Positions 55,359-63,059 of a stretch of 64,000 nt of DNA are shown piece after piece. The translations under genes and the position numbers were made by a program. The DNA is from Gammaproteobacteria bacterium (lineage in GTDB: Bacteria; Pseudomonadota; Gammaproteobacteria; UBA6429; Thiohalophilaceae). Each line of letters opens with the position of its first letter. Within the stretch, counting starts at the first letter, position 1. The notes beneath the pieces are model-generated. The model was not told the DNA's origin, searched no databases, and saw only the letters and a list, made by a program, of their open reading frames with translations. The stretch spans positions 124,001 through 188,000 of the forward strand of contig WGLP01000006.1 of the NCBI GenBank assembly GCA_016125505.1. Reading direction: 5' to 3'.

Positions 55359-56687
55359 ATGCGAGAAAAACAACAACAGCTGGCCTTTGTCGATTGGTTT
55401 CGCCAATCCTCACCCTACATTCGTGCGTTTCGCGGACGCACGTTCGTGATTACGTTCGGTGGCGAAATGCTGGCGGATGCCCAATTTCCCAGCCTGGTCC
55501 ACGACCTTGCCTTGCTGAATAATCTCGGTATTCGTCTGGTGCTCGTGCACGGCGCCCGTCCGCAAATCGACAAACAACTCAAACAGCTGGGCGCCGAGAT
55601 CACCATCATGAACGGCTTGCGGGTCACCGATATCGCCGCACTGGAATGCGTCAAACAGGCCGCCGGTGCCGTGCGTGTCGAGATCGAAGCGCAACTGAGC
55701 ATGGGCCTGAGCGCCACGCCGCTGGCCAAGTGCCCAATCAAGGTCGTCTCCGGCAATTTCGTGACCGCCATGCCACTGGGCATACGCGATGGCGTCGATT
55801 ACCTGCACACGGGAGAAATTCGCAAGATCGACACCGATGCCATACGTGGCCATTTGCAGCAGGAGAACATCGTACTGCTGTCGCCCATGGGCTATTCACC
55901 GACCGGCGAAGTCTTCAATCTCACGGCGGAGGCCGTGGCCACTGAAGCGGCGAAGCAGCTCAAGGCTGACAAATTGATCATGCTCACCGATATGGACGGT
56001 ATTCCCGGCAGCAATCGCAATATCATCCGTGAACTCACCCAACGCGAGGCGCAATCGATTCTGGAAGGTAAGCGTAAGCTCAAGGACCCCATACGCCAGA
56101 CCCTGGCCCATGCCGTCAGTGCCTGCCTGGGTGGTGTCAGCCGGGTACACCTGATCAACCGCCATACCGATGGCGGGCTGTTGCTGGAATTGTTTACCCG
56201 CGACGGCATTGGCAGCCTGATCAGCAGCGCCTCCTTCGAAGATGTCCGGCGTGCGACCATTGATGACGTCGGGGGTATTCTCGATCTGATCTCTCCGCTG
56301 GAACAGGAAGGTATCCTTGTCCGCCGCTCGCGCGAATTACTCGAAATCGAAATCGATTACTTCAGCGTCATCGAACGCGATGGCCTGATCGTCGCCTGTG
56401 CCGCCCTGTATCCCTACCCCGACGATGCCGTCGGCGAACTCGCCTGCCTGGCAGTTCACACCGAATATCGCAATGAAGGTCGTGGCGATGAATTGTTTCA
56501 GTTCATCATCAAGCAGGCGCGCGCCATGGGCGTAATGAAATTATTCGTGCTGACCACGCGGACCGCACACTGGTTTCGCGAGCGGGGATTCAAGCCGGCC
56601 AACATCGATGCCCTGCCGGTCAAGAAACGCCAGCTTTATAACTATCAACGTAATTCCAAAGTCTTTATCAAGGACCTGAGCAGCTGA
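55359..56687 (+). CDS. argA: N-acetylglutamate synthase
   Basis: First enzyme of arginine synthesis, acetylating glutamate. An N-terminal amino-acid-kinase-like domain (about 1-290: TFVITFGGEMLADAQFPSLV, LVLVHGARPQIDKQLKQLG, LIMLTDMDGIPGSNRNII) senses arginine in relatives. A C-terminal GNAT domain (about 295-442: LACLAVHTEYRNEGRGDELF, LFVLTTRTAHWFRERGFKP) catalyses transfer from acetyl-CoA. The 442 residues match E. coli ArgA (443). It sits after the tandem Slp genes, and its stop overlaps the dam start (TGATG). Confidence 0.96.
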   Translation: MREKQQQLAFVDWFRQSSPYIRAFRGRTFVITFGGEMLADAQFPSLVHDLALLNNLGIRLVLVHGARPQIDKQLKQLGAEITIMNGLRVTDIAALECVKQAAGAVRVEIEAQLSMGLSATPLAKCPIKVVSGNFVTAMPLGIRDGVDYLHTGEIRKIDTDAIRGHLQQENIVLLSPMGYSPTGEVFNLTAEAVATEAAKQLKADKLIMLTDMDGIPGSNRNIIRELTQREAQSILEGKRKLKDPIRQTLAHAVSACLGGVSRVHLINRHTDGGLLLELFTRDGIGSLISSASFEDVRRATIDDVGGILDLISPLEQEGILVRRSRELLEIEIDYFSVIERDGLIVACAALYPYPDDAVGELACLAVHTEYRNEGRGDELFQFIIKQARAMGVMKLFVLTTRTAHWFRERGFKPANIDALPVKKRQLYNYQRNSKVFIKDLSS

Positions 56688-57511
56688 TGACAAAGAAGGT
56701 GCGCATGATACGGCCGTTTCTGAAATGGGCTGGCAGCAAGTACCGGGTGCTTGAACACATCCATGAAATGCTGCCGGCAGGCGAGCGCCTGATCGAGCCG
56801 TTCGCCGGTTCCGGCGCGGTCTTCATGAATACGGAATTCGATCGCTACCTGCTCGCCGATACCAATGCCGATCTGATCAACGTCTATCAAACCGTGCAGG
56901 CGCACGGCGAAAGCTTTATTGCTGAATGTACACGCCTGTTTCAGTCACGCACCAATCAGGAGGCCTATTACTACCGCCGGCGCGATGAATTTAACCGTTG
57001 CCGCGACCCGCAACGCAAGGCCGCCCTGTTTATCTATCTCAACCGTCACGGCTACAACGGCCTGTGCCGCTATAATGCCGCAGGCATATTCAACGTTCCG
57101 TTCGGCCGTTACAAGCAACCCTACTTTCCGGCCCAGGAACTCCAGGCATTTCACGAAAAGGCCAAACAGGCGGAATTTGTCCATCTGGATTTCGATGCCG
57201 TCATGCAGTCCGCGCAACTCGGCGACGTCGTGTATTGCGATCCGCCCTATGTGCCGTTGTCCCGCTCGGCCAATTTCACCTGCTATAGCGCCGGCGGTTT
57301 CGATATGCCGCAACAACAACGCCTGGCGGATCTGGCTGAACAGACCCGGCAACGCGGTATCCCGGTACTGATCTCCAACCACAATACCCGTTTCACCCGC
57401 AACGCCTATCGCGCCGCCAATAACATCAAACGCTTCAGTGTGCGCCGCTTCATCAGTTGTAACGGAGAAAAGCGCCAGAACGCCGGGGAGCTGCTCGCGC
57501 TGTTCTCCTGA
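56687..57511 (+). CDS. dam: DNA adenine methylase (Dam)
   Basis: D12-class N6-adenine methyltransferase, probably methylating GATC and used in mismatch repair and replication control. The SAM loop is FLKWAGSKYRVLEHI, then ERLIEPFAGSGAVFMN; the catalytic DPPY is in GDVVYCDPPYVPLSRSANF; the target-recognition region includes LNRHGYNGLCRYNAAGIFNVPFG-type sequence typical of Dam. At 274 residues it matches E. coli Dam (278). No restriction endonuclease is adjacent, which supports an orphan housekeeping methylase. It overlaps argA by one base. Confidence 0.95.
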   Translation: MTKKVRMIRPFLKWAGSKYRVLEHIHEMLPAGERLIEPFAGSGAVFMNTEFDRYLLADTNADLINVYQTVQAHGESFIAECTRLFQSRTNQEAYYYRRRDEFNRCRDPQRKAALFIYLNRHGYNGLCRYNAAGIFNVPFGRYKQPYFPAQELQAFHEKAKQAEFVHLDFDAVMQSAQLGDVVYCDPPYVPLSRSANFTCYSAGGFDMPQQQRLADLAEQTRQRGIPVLISNHNTRFTRNAYRAANNIKRFSVRRFISCNGEKRQNAGELLALFS

Positions 57512-57518
57512 GTCGGGC

Positions 57519-58574
57519 TCAGTCCAGCGGCACCGGTTTGCCGTCGGCAAACCGCATGATTGTGATCTTCTTGCCATCCGTGCCTGCACAACCGCCATAT
57601 ATGAAGGGCGCGCGAATACCGCGCAGGACAAACCGCTGATCGGAAAACCAGACGCAATTCTGCCCCGGCGGGTTCTGCACATTTTGTACGGCCGGCAAGA
57701 GCATAAAACGCCGAATATCCGCCATTGCCGGCGCCTGCCAGACCCGATAGGCAAAGGGCCTGACGATGCCGCCACCGTAACGCGGGATCACCTCCCAACG
57801 CTTATCGTTTACAGGCAAATACAGGGCATCAGCGTGTGTAAAAATATTATCGGTCTGCCGGCTCGTCTTTTCCGTGTGACGAAACAGATTTATATACTTC
57901 ACCAGATAACGATCCGGCAAAGCCACGACCGCCTTCCAGTTAAACGGCGACAGGGGTTGTGCAAGGACATATACCTTTGCCTGCCGCAAAATCTGCTCAG
58001 GAATGGACGCATACACCGATTCCCTTGCCATGCGCAGCCACCAACCCTGCGCCAGCACATAACACAGCAGCACACCGAAACCTGCCTGCGCAATCGCGCG
58101 TTTATGCCGCTTGCTGAAGAAACCCATCAGCAAGGCCAGCACGATGATGCCGGTAAAATACGGGTCGATAATAAAGGTCGTGGATAGCGCCAGTTTATAA
58201 TCACTGAATGGCGCAAAAATCATGGTGCCGTAGTTTGTGATCACATCACCAAAGATATGCACCAATATGGCCAACAGGGAAACTTCGTAAAAGGCCCGCC
58301 AGGAATATCGGCGACGAAACAGCAGACTGAAAATCCCGGCCAGCAACACAGCCCATAAAGGCGCCATAACCAACGAATGGGTTATGCCACGATGATGGTT
58401 AAGATAGGCGGTATGCCCGAACAACAACATAATAATATCGCTATCGGGAAATGCGCCGGCCAGAAACCCAGCCCAGGCATGCGCCGTCGGGGAAGGCTGA
58501 CCCGGTTTCGTGGTAGAGGCCTGGGTTGCCCTGGCGGCGAGCGCGGCGCTCAATGCATGCGTCAGCGTATCCAT
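57519..58574 (-). CDS. Membrane-bound metal-dependent hydrolase (DUF457/YdjM-like)
   Basis: Predicted inner-membrane protein with the DUF457 signature: MDTLTHALSAALAAR at the N-terminus, AGFLAGAFPDSDIIML, HHRGITHSLVMAPLWAVLL and AILVHIFGDVITNYGTMIFAPFS, in which the His and Asp residues may bind a metal. Four or more membrane helices fill the first half. The second half is a soluble region with no recognised domain. At 351 residues it is longer than YdjM. The enzymatic activity of this family is inferred, not proven. Convergent with dam, 7 bp between the stops. Confidence 0.86.
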   Translation of the reverse strand: MDTLTHALSAALAARATQASTTKPGQPSPTAHAWAGFLAGAFPDSDIIMLLFGHTAYLNHHRGITHSLVMAPLWAVLLAGIFSLLFRRRYSWRAFYEVSLLAILVHIFGDVITNYGTMIFAPFSDYKLALSTTFIIDPYFTGIIVLALLMGFFSKRHKRAIAQAGFGVLLCYVLAQGWWLRMARESVYASIPEQILRQAKVYVLAQPLSPFNWKAVVALPDRYLVKYINLFRHTEKTSRQTDNIFTHADALYLPVNDKRWEVIPRYGGGIVRPFAYRVWQAPAMADIRRFMLLPAVQNVQNPPGQNCVWFSDQRFVLRGIRAPFIYGGCAGTDGKKITIMRFADGKPVPLD

Positions 58575-58596
58575 TTGCGATGCAATTCGTTACTTC

Positions 58597-60504
58597 TTAT
58601 ATCTGGTAGGATTTCGAATTTATAAAGACGGAGACCAAATCGGTATCGAGCTTCCCGGCTTTTGCCTCCTGTGTCAACATGTCCAGCGCGATTTCGGGGA
58701 CGACACTGCTCTTGTACGGACGGTCACTTGCCGTGAGGGCATCGTAGATATCCGCTATCGTCATGATCCGTGACTGTACGGGGATCTCCTCCGCCTTGAG
58801 TTGATTGGGGTAACCACTGCCATCCAGCTTTTCGTGATGGGCGTAGGCTATTTTCGGAATATCGCGCAGGTCCTCTGTCCAGGGGATTAAATTGAGAAAG
58901 TTGTAGGTGTGTGTCACGTGCATTTCCACTTCACGTCTTTCCTTCGGCGTCAGGCTTCCCTTGGGGATTTGCAGGGCGGAGAATTCAAAGTCGGTAAGCA
59001 AGGGCCGATCTGCATTATAGAGGTCGGCGAAATTCTCCTCATAGATATCACTCAGCATTTCCGACATGTCGGCATGCGTCAGGTTCGGCTTGTTTTGGCG
59101 CATGATCTTCTCGAGGTGGGCATCGAGCCTCGCATGTTTTTTCTGCATTTGATCATGCAACTGCGCCAGGCGCTCTTCGAGCTGGTGCTTGGTCAGGTAT
59201 TTCGTGTCATGATTTTTCAGCGCATTGTAATAAAAATGGCGCTCCATGCAGGCCTTGGCGTACTCGAAACGTAACTGAATATTGCCAATCTGATGCTTGA
59301 ACAGCTTTTTCTCCTTGGTCAGGATCTCTTCCTGGATACCGACCTTGCCAAAATCATGCAACAGCGAGGCATAGCGCAATTCACGCAATTGTTTATCGCT
59401 GAATCGAATATCCCGCAACACCCCACTATCGTGCCTGTTCACCGCCGCCGCCAGCGATTCTGTATAGTGCGCCACCCGGAATGAATGACCTGCCGTGACC
59501 GGGTCACGCGCTTCGATCACCTGCACCGATGCGGAGACAAACCCTTCCAGCAGGTTTTCGATGTCGCGGAAGAGCTCGGTGTTTTTCAAGGCGATGGCAA
59601 TCTGCGCCGAGATACCCGTGAGAATTTCCAGGTCCTCCTCGGAAAAACGGTTGGCATCGCTGCGCGAATCGATCTGCACCAGGCCCAGGATCTGTTTCTT
59701 GAATAACAAGGGTGCGCAGATCACGCTGCGCAACTGCAGGGCATGCACGGATTCATTGTTCTGATAATGCTTGTCGCCAACGGCATCAAATATGAGGATC
59801 GCGTTACGATCATTGATGACCTGATTGATGATCGTTCTCGATACCCGTCGGCTCAAACCGCTATCGTCGCTGGAACTGCCCAGCGGCGCCAGGTTCCCGG
59901 TCTTGGCGTCATAGGAGAACAAAAACACATTTTCCGCATTCTCAAACACATCGAACAGACTGCGGATGATTTGCTCGGATAACTCGCTAATTTCCGTCGT
60001 CCCTCCCAGCGCCAGGCTGACCTGGGTAATCGCCTTGAGCTGACGGGATAGATTTTGGGCCTCCGCATTGGAACCTGCCGCCTGTAACTGATCCAGCCAC
60101 TCCTCGGCATTGATGACCATACTGGGGCTGTAATTTCCACTGGTAACCGAAACCAGGGACGGAGATGCGTGATTCGTGGCGATGGCGGCACTGGAATTGG
60201 TATGGAACTGGATAACCGTGGTACCCAGCGTCACCTGTGACTGATCGCGTAGCGGACTCGGTTGGTTCGGCGACAACCGCTTACCGTCCACATAGCTGCC
60301 ATTGGAGGAATATTTGTCTAGTGCAAAATATTTATCGCCATCGCGGACGACAACAAGATGTTCCCGACTGATTTGAAGGTCCGATAGGGTGGCGAAATCG
60401 GTATCGTCCTCGCGGTTTCGCTTACCGCGACCGAAGGTAAGCCGATCGCTGATGTGAAATTCCTGCCCGGCGTCGGGACCCTCAATGATGCGAAAAACAG
60501 CCAT
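58597..60504 (-). CDS. FHA-GAF-HD-GYP signalling protein
   Basis: Predicted cyclic-di-GMP phosphodiesterase with sensory domains. Order in 635 residues: FHA domain (1-100, LTFGRGKRNRE, LQISREHLVVV, SSNGSYVDGKRL), GAF domain (about 165-310, SVICAPLLFKKQILGLVQID), then an HD-GYP domain (from about 320) with the HD pair in LLHDFGKVGI (383-384) and HHEKLDGSGYP (556-566). About 120 mostly helical residues (400-520) are inserted between the two halves. The FHA domain suggests binding to phosphothreonine partners. AGGAG precedes ATG 60504. The gene lies upstream of, and divergent from, the degenerate receiver gene. Confidence 0.92.
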   Translation of the reverse strand: MAVFRIIEGPDAGQEFHISDRLTFGRGKRNREDDTDFATLSDLQISREHLVVVRDGDKYFALDKYSSNGSYVDGKRLSPNQPSPLRDQSQVTLGTTVIQFHTNSSAAIATNHASPSLVSVTSGNYSPSMVINAEEWLDQLQAAGSNAEAQNLSRQLKAITQVSLALGGTTEISELSEQIIRSLFDVFENAENVFLFSYDAKTGNLAPLGSSSDDSGLSRRVSRTIINQVINDRNAILIFDAVGDKHYQNNESVHALQLRSVICAPLLFKKQILGLVQIDSRSDANRFSEEDLEILTGISAQIAIALKNTELFRDIENLLEGFVSASVQVIEARDPVTAGHSFRVAHYTESLAAAVNRHDSGVLRDIRFSDKQLRELRYASLLHDFGKVGIQEEILTKEKKLFKHQIGNIQLRFEYAKACMERHFYYNALKNHDTKYLTKHQLEERLAQLHDQMQKKHARLDAHLEKIMRQNKPNLTHADMSEMLSDIYEENFADLYNADRPLLTDFEFSALQIPKGSLTPKERREVEMHVTHTYNFLNLIPWTEDLRDIPKIAYAHHEKLDGSGYPNQLKAEEIPVQSRIMTIADIYDALTASDRPYKSSVVPEIALDMLTQEAKAGKLDTDLVSVFINSKSYQI

Positions 60505-60827
60505 CTCGCTCCTGTCAATTTTTCCGCGGGCTGTACATGCTGACTATAGCCGCACCTCCACCATCACAGCCGGTTGTCCATATAGTCACCACTGTTAGAG
60601 AACTATAGCGGCGCGATGGACGAATTCTTGATACTGGTCGCGATCCGATAAGCGGTGTACCCGCTGGACTGGCTTCGAACAAGGGGATGAAAGATCCCCA
60701 GGGAACTCAGCAGCTTAGAGAAGAGTGCGCCTCCGATCACAGCTTTCTCCCGATGTTGGAAAAAGCTTTAAAGCCACCCCACCTACGGCCGAAATACACA
60801 ACAATAAAATCGACAATGAGGTTATTG
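60505..60827. other. Divergent spacer between the HD-GYP and receiver-like genes
   Basis: This 323-bp stretch holds the AGGAG ribosome-binding site of the HD-GYP gene near its left end and GAGG for the receiver gene near its right end. No promoter pair is convincing on either strand. An ATG at 60687 keeps the receiver frame open, but its AAGGGG abuts the start codon and the extra 47 residues show no domain, so I regard it as noncoding. Confidence 0.5.
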
Positions 60828-61265
60828 ATGATGCATGTTCACGATGTCCGGACATGCATGGATGCCACGAACGCACAGGATTCCCGGCGTAAGATCCTGA
60901 TACTGGAACAGGACGAATATCTCGCCAGCTTGATGCACTTACTGCTTTATCGAGAAGGCTTCGCCATCACCGCGATTTCCGAGGTCGAAAAGATGCAGCC
61001 GCTAATGCTGTCTGCCTATGCACCCATGATGCTGTTTGTGAGTCACCACTGGCTGCGCGATGAACTGCCCGATGTGCTCACACTGATACGGGGAAACCCG
61101 CTGTGGCAGCGTGTACCGCTGATCATGCTGATGAATTATTACGATCTGGATTTGCTTGAACGGGTGACCGAAATGGGGGTGACGGATCATTTGCTGCAGC
61201 CATTTGAACCGTCGACGCTGCTCGGGATGGTGCGCAAATACGCCAATGGCATGAATCTGAACTAA
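60828..61265 (+). CDS. Degenerate response-regulator receiver protein
   Basis: Stand-alone receiver-like domain of 145 residues with no output domain. Strand 1 and the acidic turn remain (KILILEQDEYLASLM, residues 22-36), as do the later helix and PF motif (GVTDHLLQPFEPSTLLGM). The key residues are changed: the phospho-acceptor position is Ser72 (PMMLFVSHHWL), the Thr/Ser position is Met102 (PLIMLMNYY) and the conserved Lys is Gln124 (LLQPF). Phosphorylation is therefore unlikely; it may act as a pseudo-receiver binding partner. ATG 60828 follows GAGG by six bases. Its end overlaps the convergent ATPase gene by 4 bp. Confidence 0.8.
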   Translation: MMHVHDVRTCMDATNAQDSRRKILILEQDEYLASLMHLLLYREGFAITAISEVEKMQPLMLSAYAPMMLFVSHHWLRDELPDVLTLIRGNPLWQRVPLIMLMNYYDLDLLERVTEMGVTDHLLQPFEPSTLLGMVRKYANGMNLN

Positions 61266-63055
61266 TCCAGCAACTCCTCATCCACGGGCACCACTTTCAA
61301 TACCTCGTCGATGGTGGTCCAGCCCATGGCGACCTTGCGCGCACCTGAGATGCGCATCTTGGTCATCCCCAGTTTGACCGCTTCATTGCGGATGGCATTG
61401 GCGTCGCTCTCGGGGGTGATCCGTTGCCGCAGTTGTTGATCCAGGATCATCATTTCATAGATCCCGACCCGGCCCACAAAGCCGGTCTGGCGGCATTCAT
61501 CGCAACCCACCGGCTTGTAAAACTTGCCCTTGCCACTGAGCTTCCACGGATGAGTCAAGGTACGCCACATATCTTCGTCGATGTCGGTCGGCTGTTTGCA
61601 GTGCGGACACAAGGTACGCACCAGACGCTGCGCCATGATCCCCGCCACAGTGGCATTAATCAGGTAGGCGGGGATACCAATCTCGCGCAGGCGCGGGATC
61701 GCCGCCGGGGCATCATTGGTATGCAGTGTCGACAGCACAAGATGCCCGGTAAGCGCGGCCTGAATCGCCATTTCCGCGGTTTCCCTGTCGCGAATCTCAC
61801 CGACCATGATGATGTCCGGATCCTGGCGCAGCAAAGTGCGAATACCGCGGGCGAAGGTCACATCGATATTCGCCTGCACCTGCATTTGATTAAACTCCGG
61901 CATCACCATTTCGATGGGGTCTTCCACGGTGCACACATTCACTTCCGACGTCGCCAGCAGGCGCAAGGTGGAATACAGCGTGGTGGTCTTTCCCGACCCT
62001 GTCGGGCCAGTCACCAGCACGATACCGTGCGGCCGGTTGATCATTTTATTCCAGTCCGCAATATCCTTCTCACTGAAACCCAGTCCGGTAAAGTCCTTCA
62101 CCAGCACTTCCGGGGTAAAGATCCGCATCACCATCTTTTCGCCAAAGGCGGTCGGCATGCAGGACAGGCGCAATTCGATCTCGTCCCCATCCGGCGTCTT
62201 GCTCTTGATCCGACCATCCTGCGGCCGGCGCTTCTCGACCACGTCCATGCGACCCAGGACCTTGATGCGCGCGATCACGACGTTCATGACCGGCGTTGGC
62301 ATGTCGTAGACATTGTGCATCACGCCATCGATCCGGAAGCGGATATGGCCGTTCTCTCGACGCGGTTCCAGGTGGATATCACTGGCGCGCTGTTCAAACG
62401 CGTATTGCAACAACCAATCGACGATATGCACCACCGATTGATCATTGGTATCAAGGCGGCCGGTCTTGCCTAATTCGATCAACTGTTCGAAATTAGTGAC
62501 CCCCGGGATATCCTTTTCATTCTCCGTGGTCGCGCGCCGGATGGAATGACTGACGCTATAGAATTCGTTGAGGTAACGGGAGATATCCACCGGGTTGGCA
62601 ATGACACGTTCGACCTGCAGGCCGCTGACGTGTACCACTTCGCTTTCCCAGCTGCGCAGGTAGGGTTCCGCGGTCGCAATGGTGACGGTCTTTTCCGTCA
62701 CGGCAATCGGCAGGATCTTGTGGCGATTGGCATAGGCGGAAGAGATCACGGCGGTCACCGCGGTGACGTCCACCTTGAGCGGGTCGATACGGAAATAAGG
62801 CAGGTCCACCTTTTCCGCCAGCCACTGCACCAGCACCTCCAGGCTGAGTTTCTTTCCCGGGTGCCTGAGGTCGGCCCATTCCTGTTGCGAGATAATGACT
62901 AAAGGATGAATCTCGAGACGGCTGTTGCGCACCGGGACCAGAAAATCATCGGCAATGCGCTTTTCGACGCGTCCGTCCGCCAGCAGATTCTCGATCAACT
63001 CACGCATGCTGAGCTTGTGATCGATGGTGTCGAACATGACCGGATGTGTCGCCAT
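61262..63055 (-). CDS. GspE/PilB-type secretion or pilus assembly ATPase
   Basis: Hexameric motor ATPase of type II secretion, type IV pili or related systems. An N-terminal GspE-II/MshEN domain (about 40-165) is followed by the core: Asp box RASDIHLEPRRE, Walker A VTGPTGSGKTTTLYST (Lys356), Walker B DPDIIMVGEIRDRETAE, His box HLVLSTLHTNDA, and a zinc motif with two CxxC pairs (CPHC and CDEC about 35 residues apart). The 597 residues are standard. No other secretion or pilus genes are near. It starts 4 bp after the stop of ptsP. Confidence 0.92.
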   Translation of the reverse strand: MATHPVMFDTIDHKLSMRELIENLLADGRVEKRIADDFLVPVRNSRLEIHPLVIISQQEWADLRHPGKKLSLEVLVQWLAEKVDLPYFRIDPLKVDVTAVTAVISSAYANRHKILPIAVTEKTVTIATAEPYLRSWESEVVHVSGLQVERVIANPVDISRYLNEFYSVSHSIRRATTENEKDIPGVTNFEQLIELGKTGRLDTNDQSVVHIVDWLLQYAFEQRASDIHLEPRRENGHIRFRIDGVMHNVYDMPTPVMNVVIARIKVLGRMDVVEKRRPQDGRIKSKTPDGDEIELRLSCMPTAFGEKMVMRIFTPEVLVKDFTGLGFSEKDIADWNKMINRPHGIVLVTGPTGSGKTTTLYSTLRLLATSEVNVCTVEDPIEMVMPEFNQMQVQANIDVTFARGIRTLLRQDPDIIMVGEIRDRETAEMAIQAALTGHLVLSTLHTNDAPAAIPRLREIGIPAYLINATVAGIMAQRLVRTLCPHCKQPTDIDEDMWRTLTHPWKLSGKGKFYKPVGCDECRQTGFVGRVGIYEMMILDQQLRQRITPESDANAIRNEAVKLGMTKMRISGARKVAMGWTTIDEVLKVVPVDEELLD

Positions 63056-63059
63056 AAGA

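Noticed and set aside
60687..60827. N-terminal extension of the receiver-like protein
   Set aside because: The putative ribosome-binding site abuts the ATG and the added 47 residues look non-structural; GAGG and ATG at 60828 are better.
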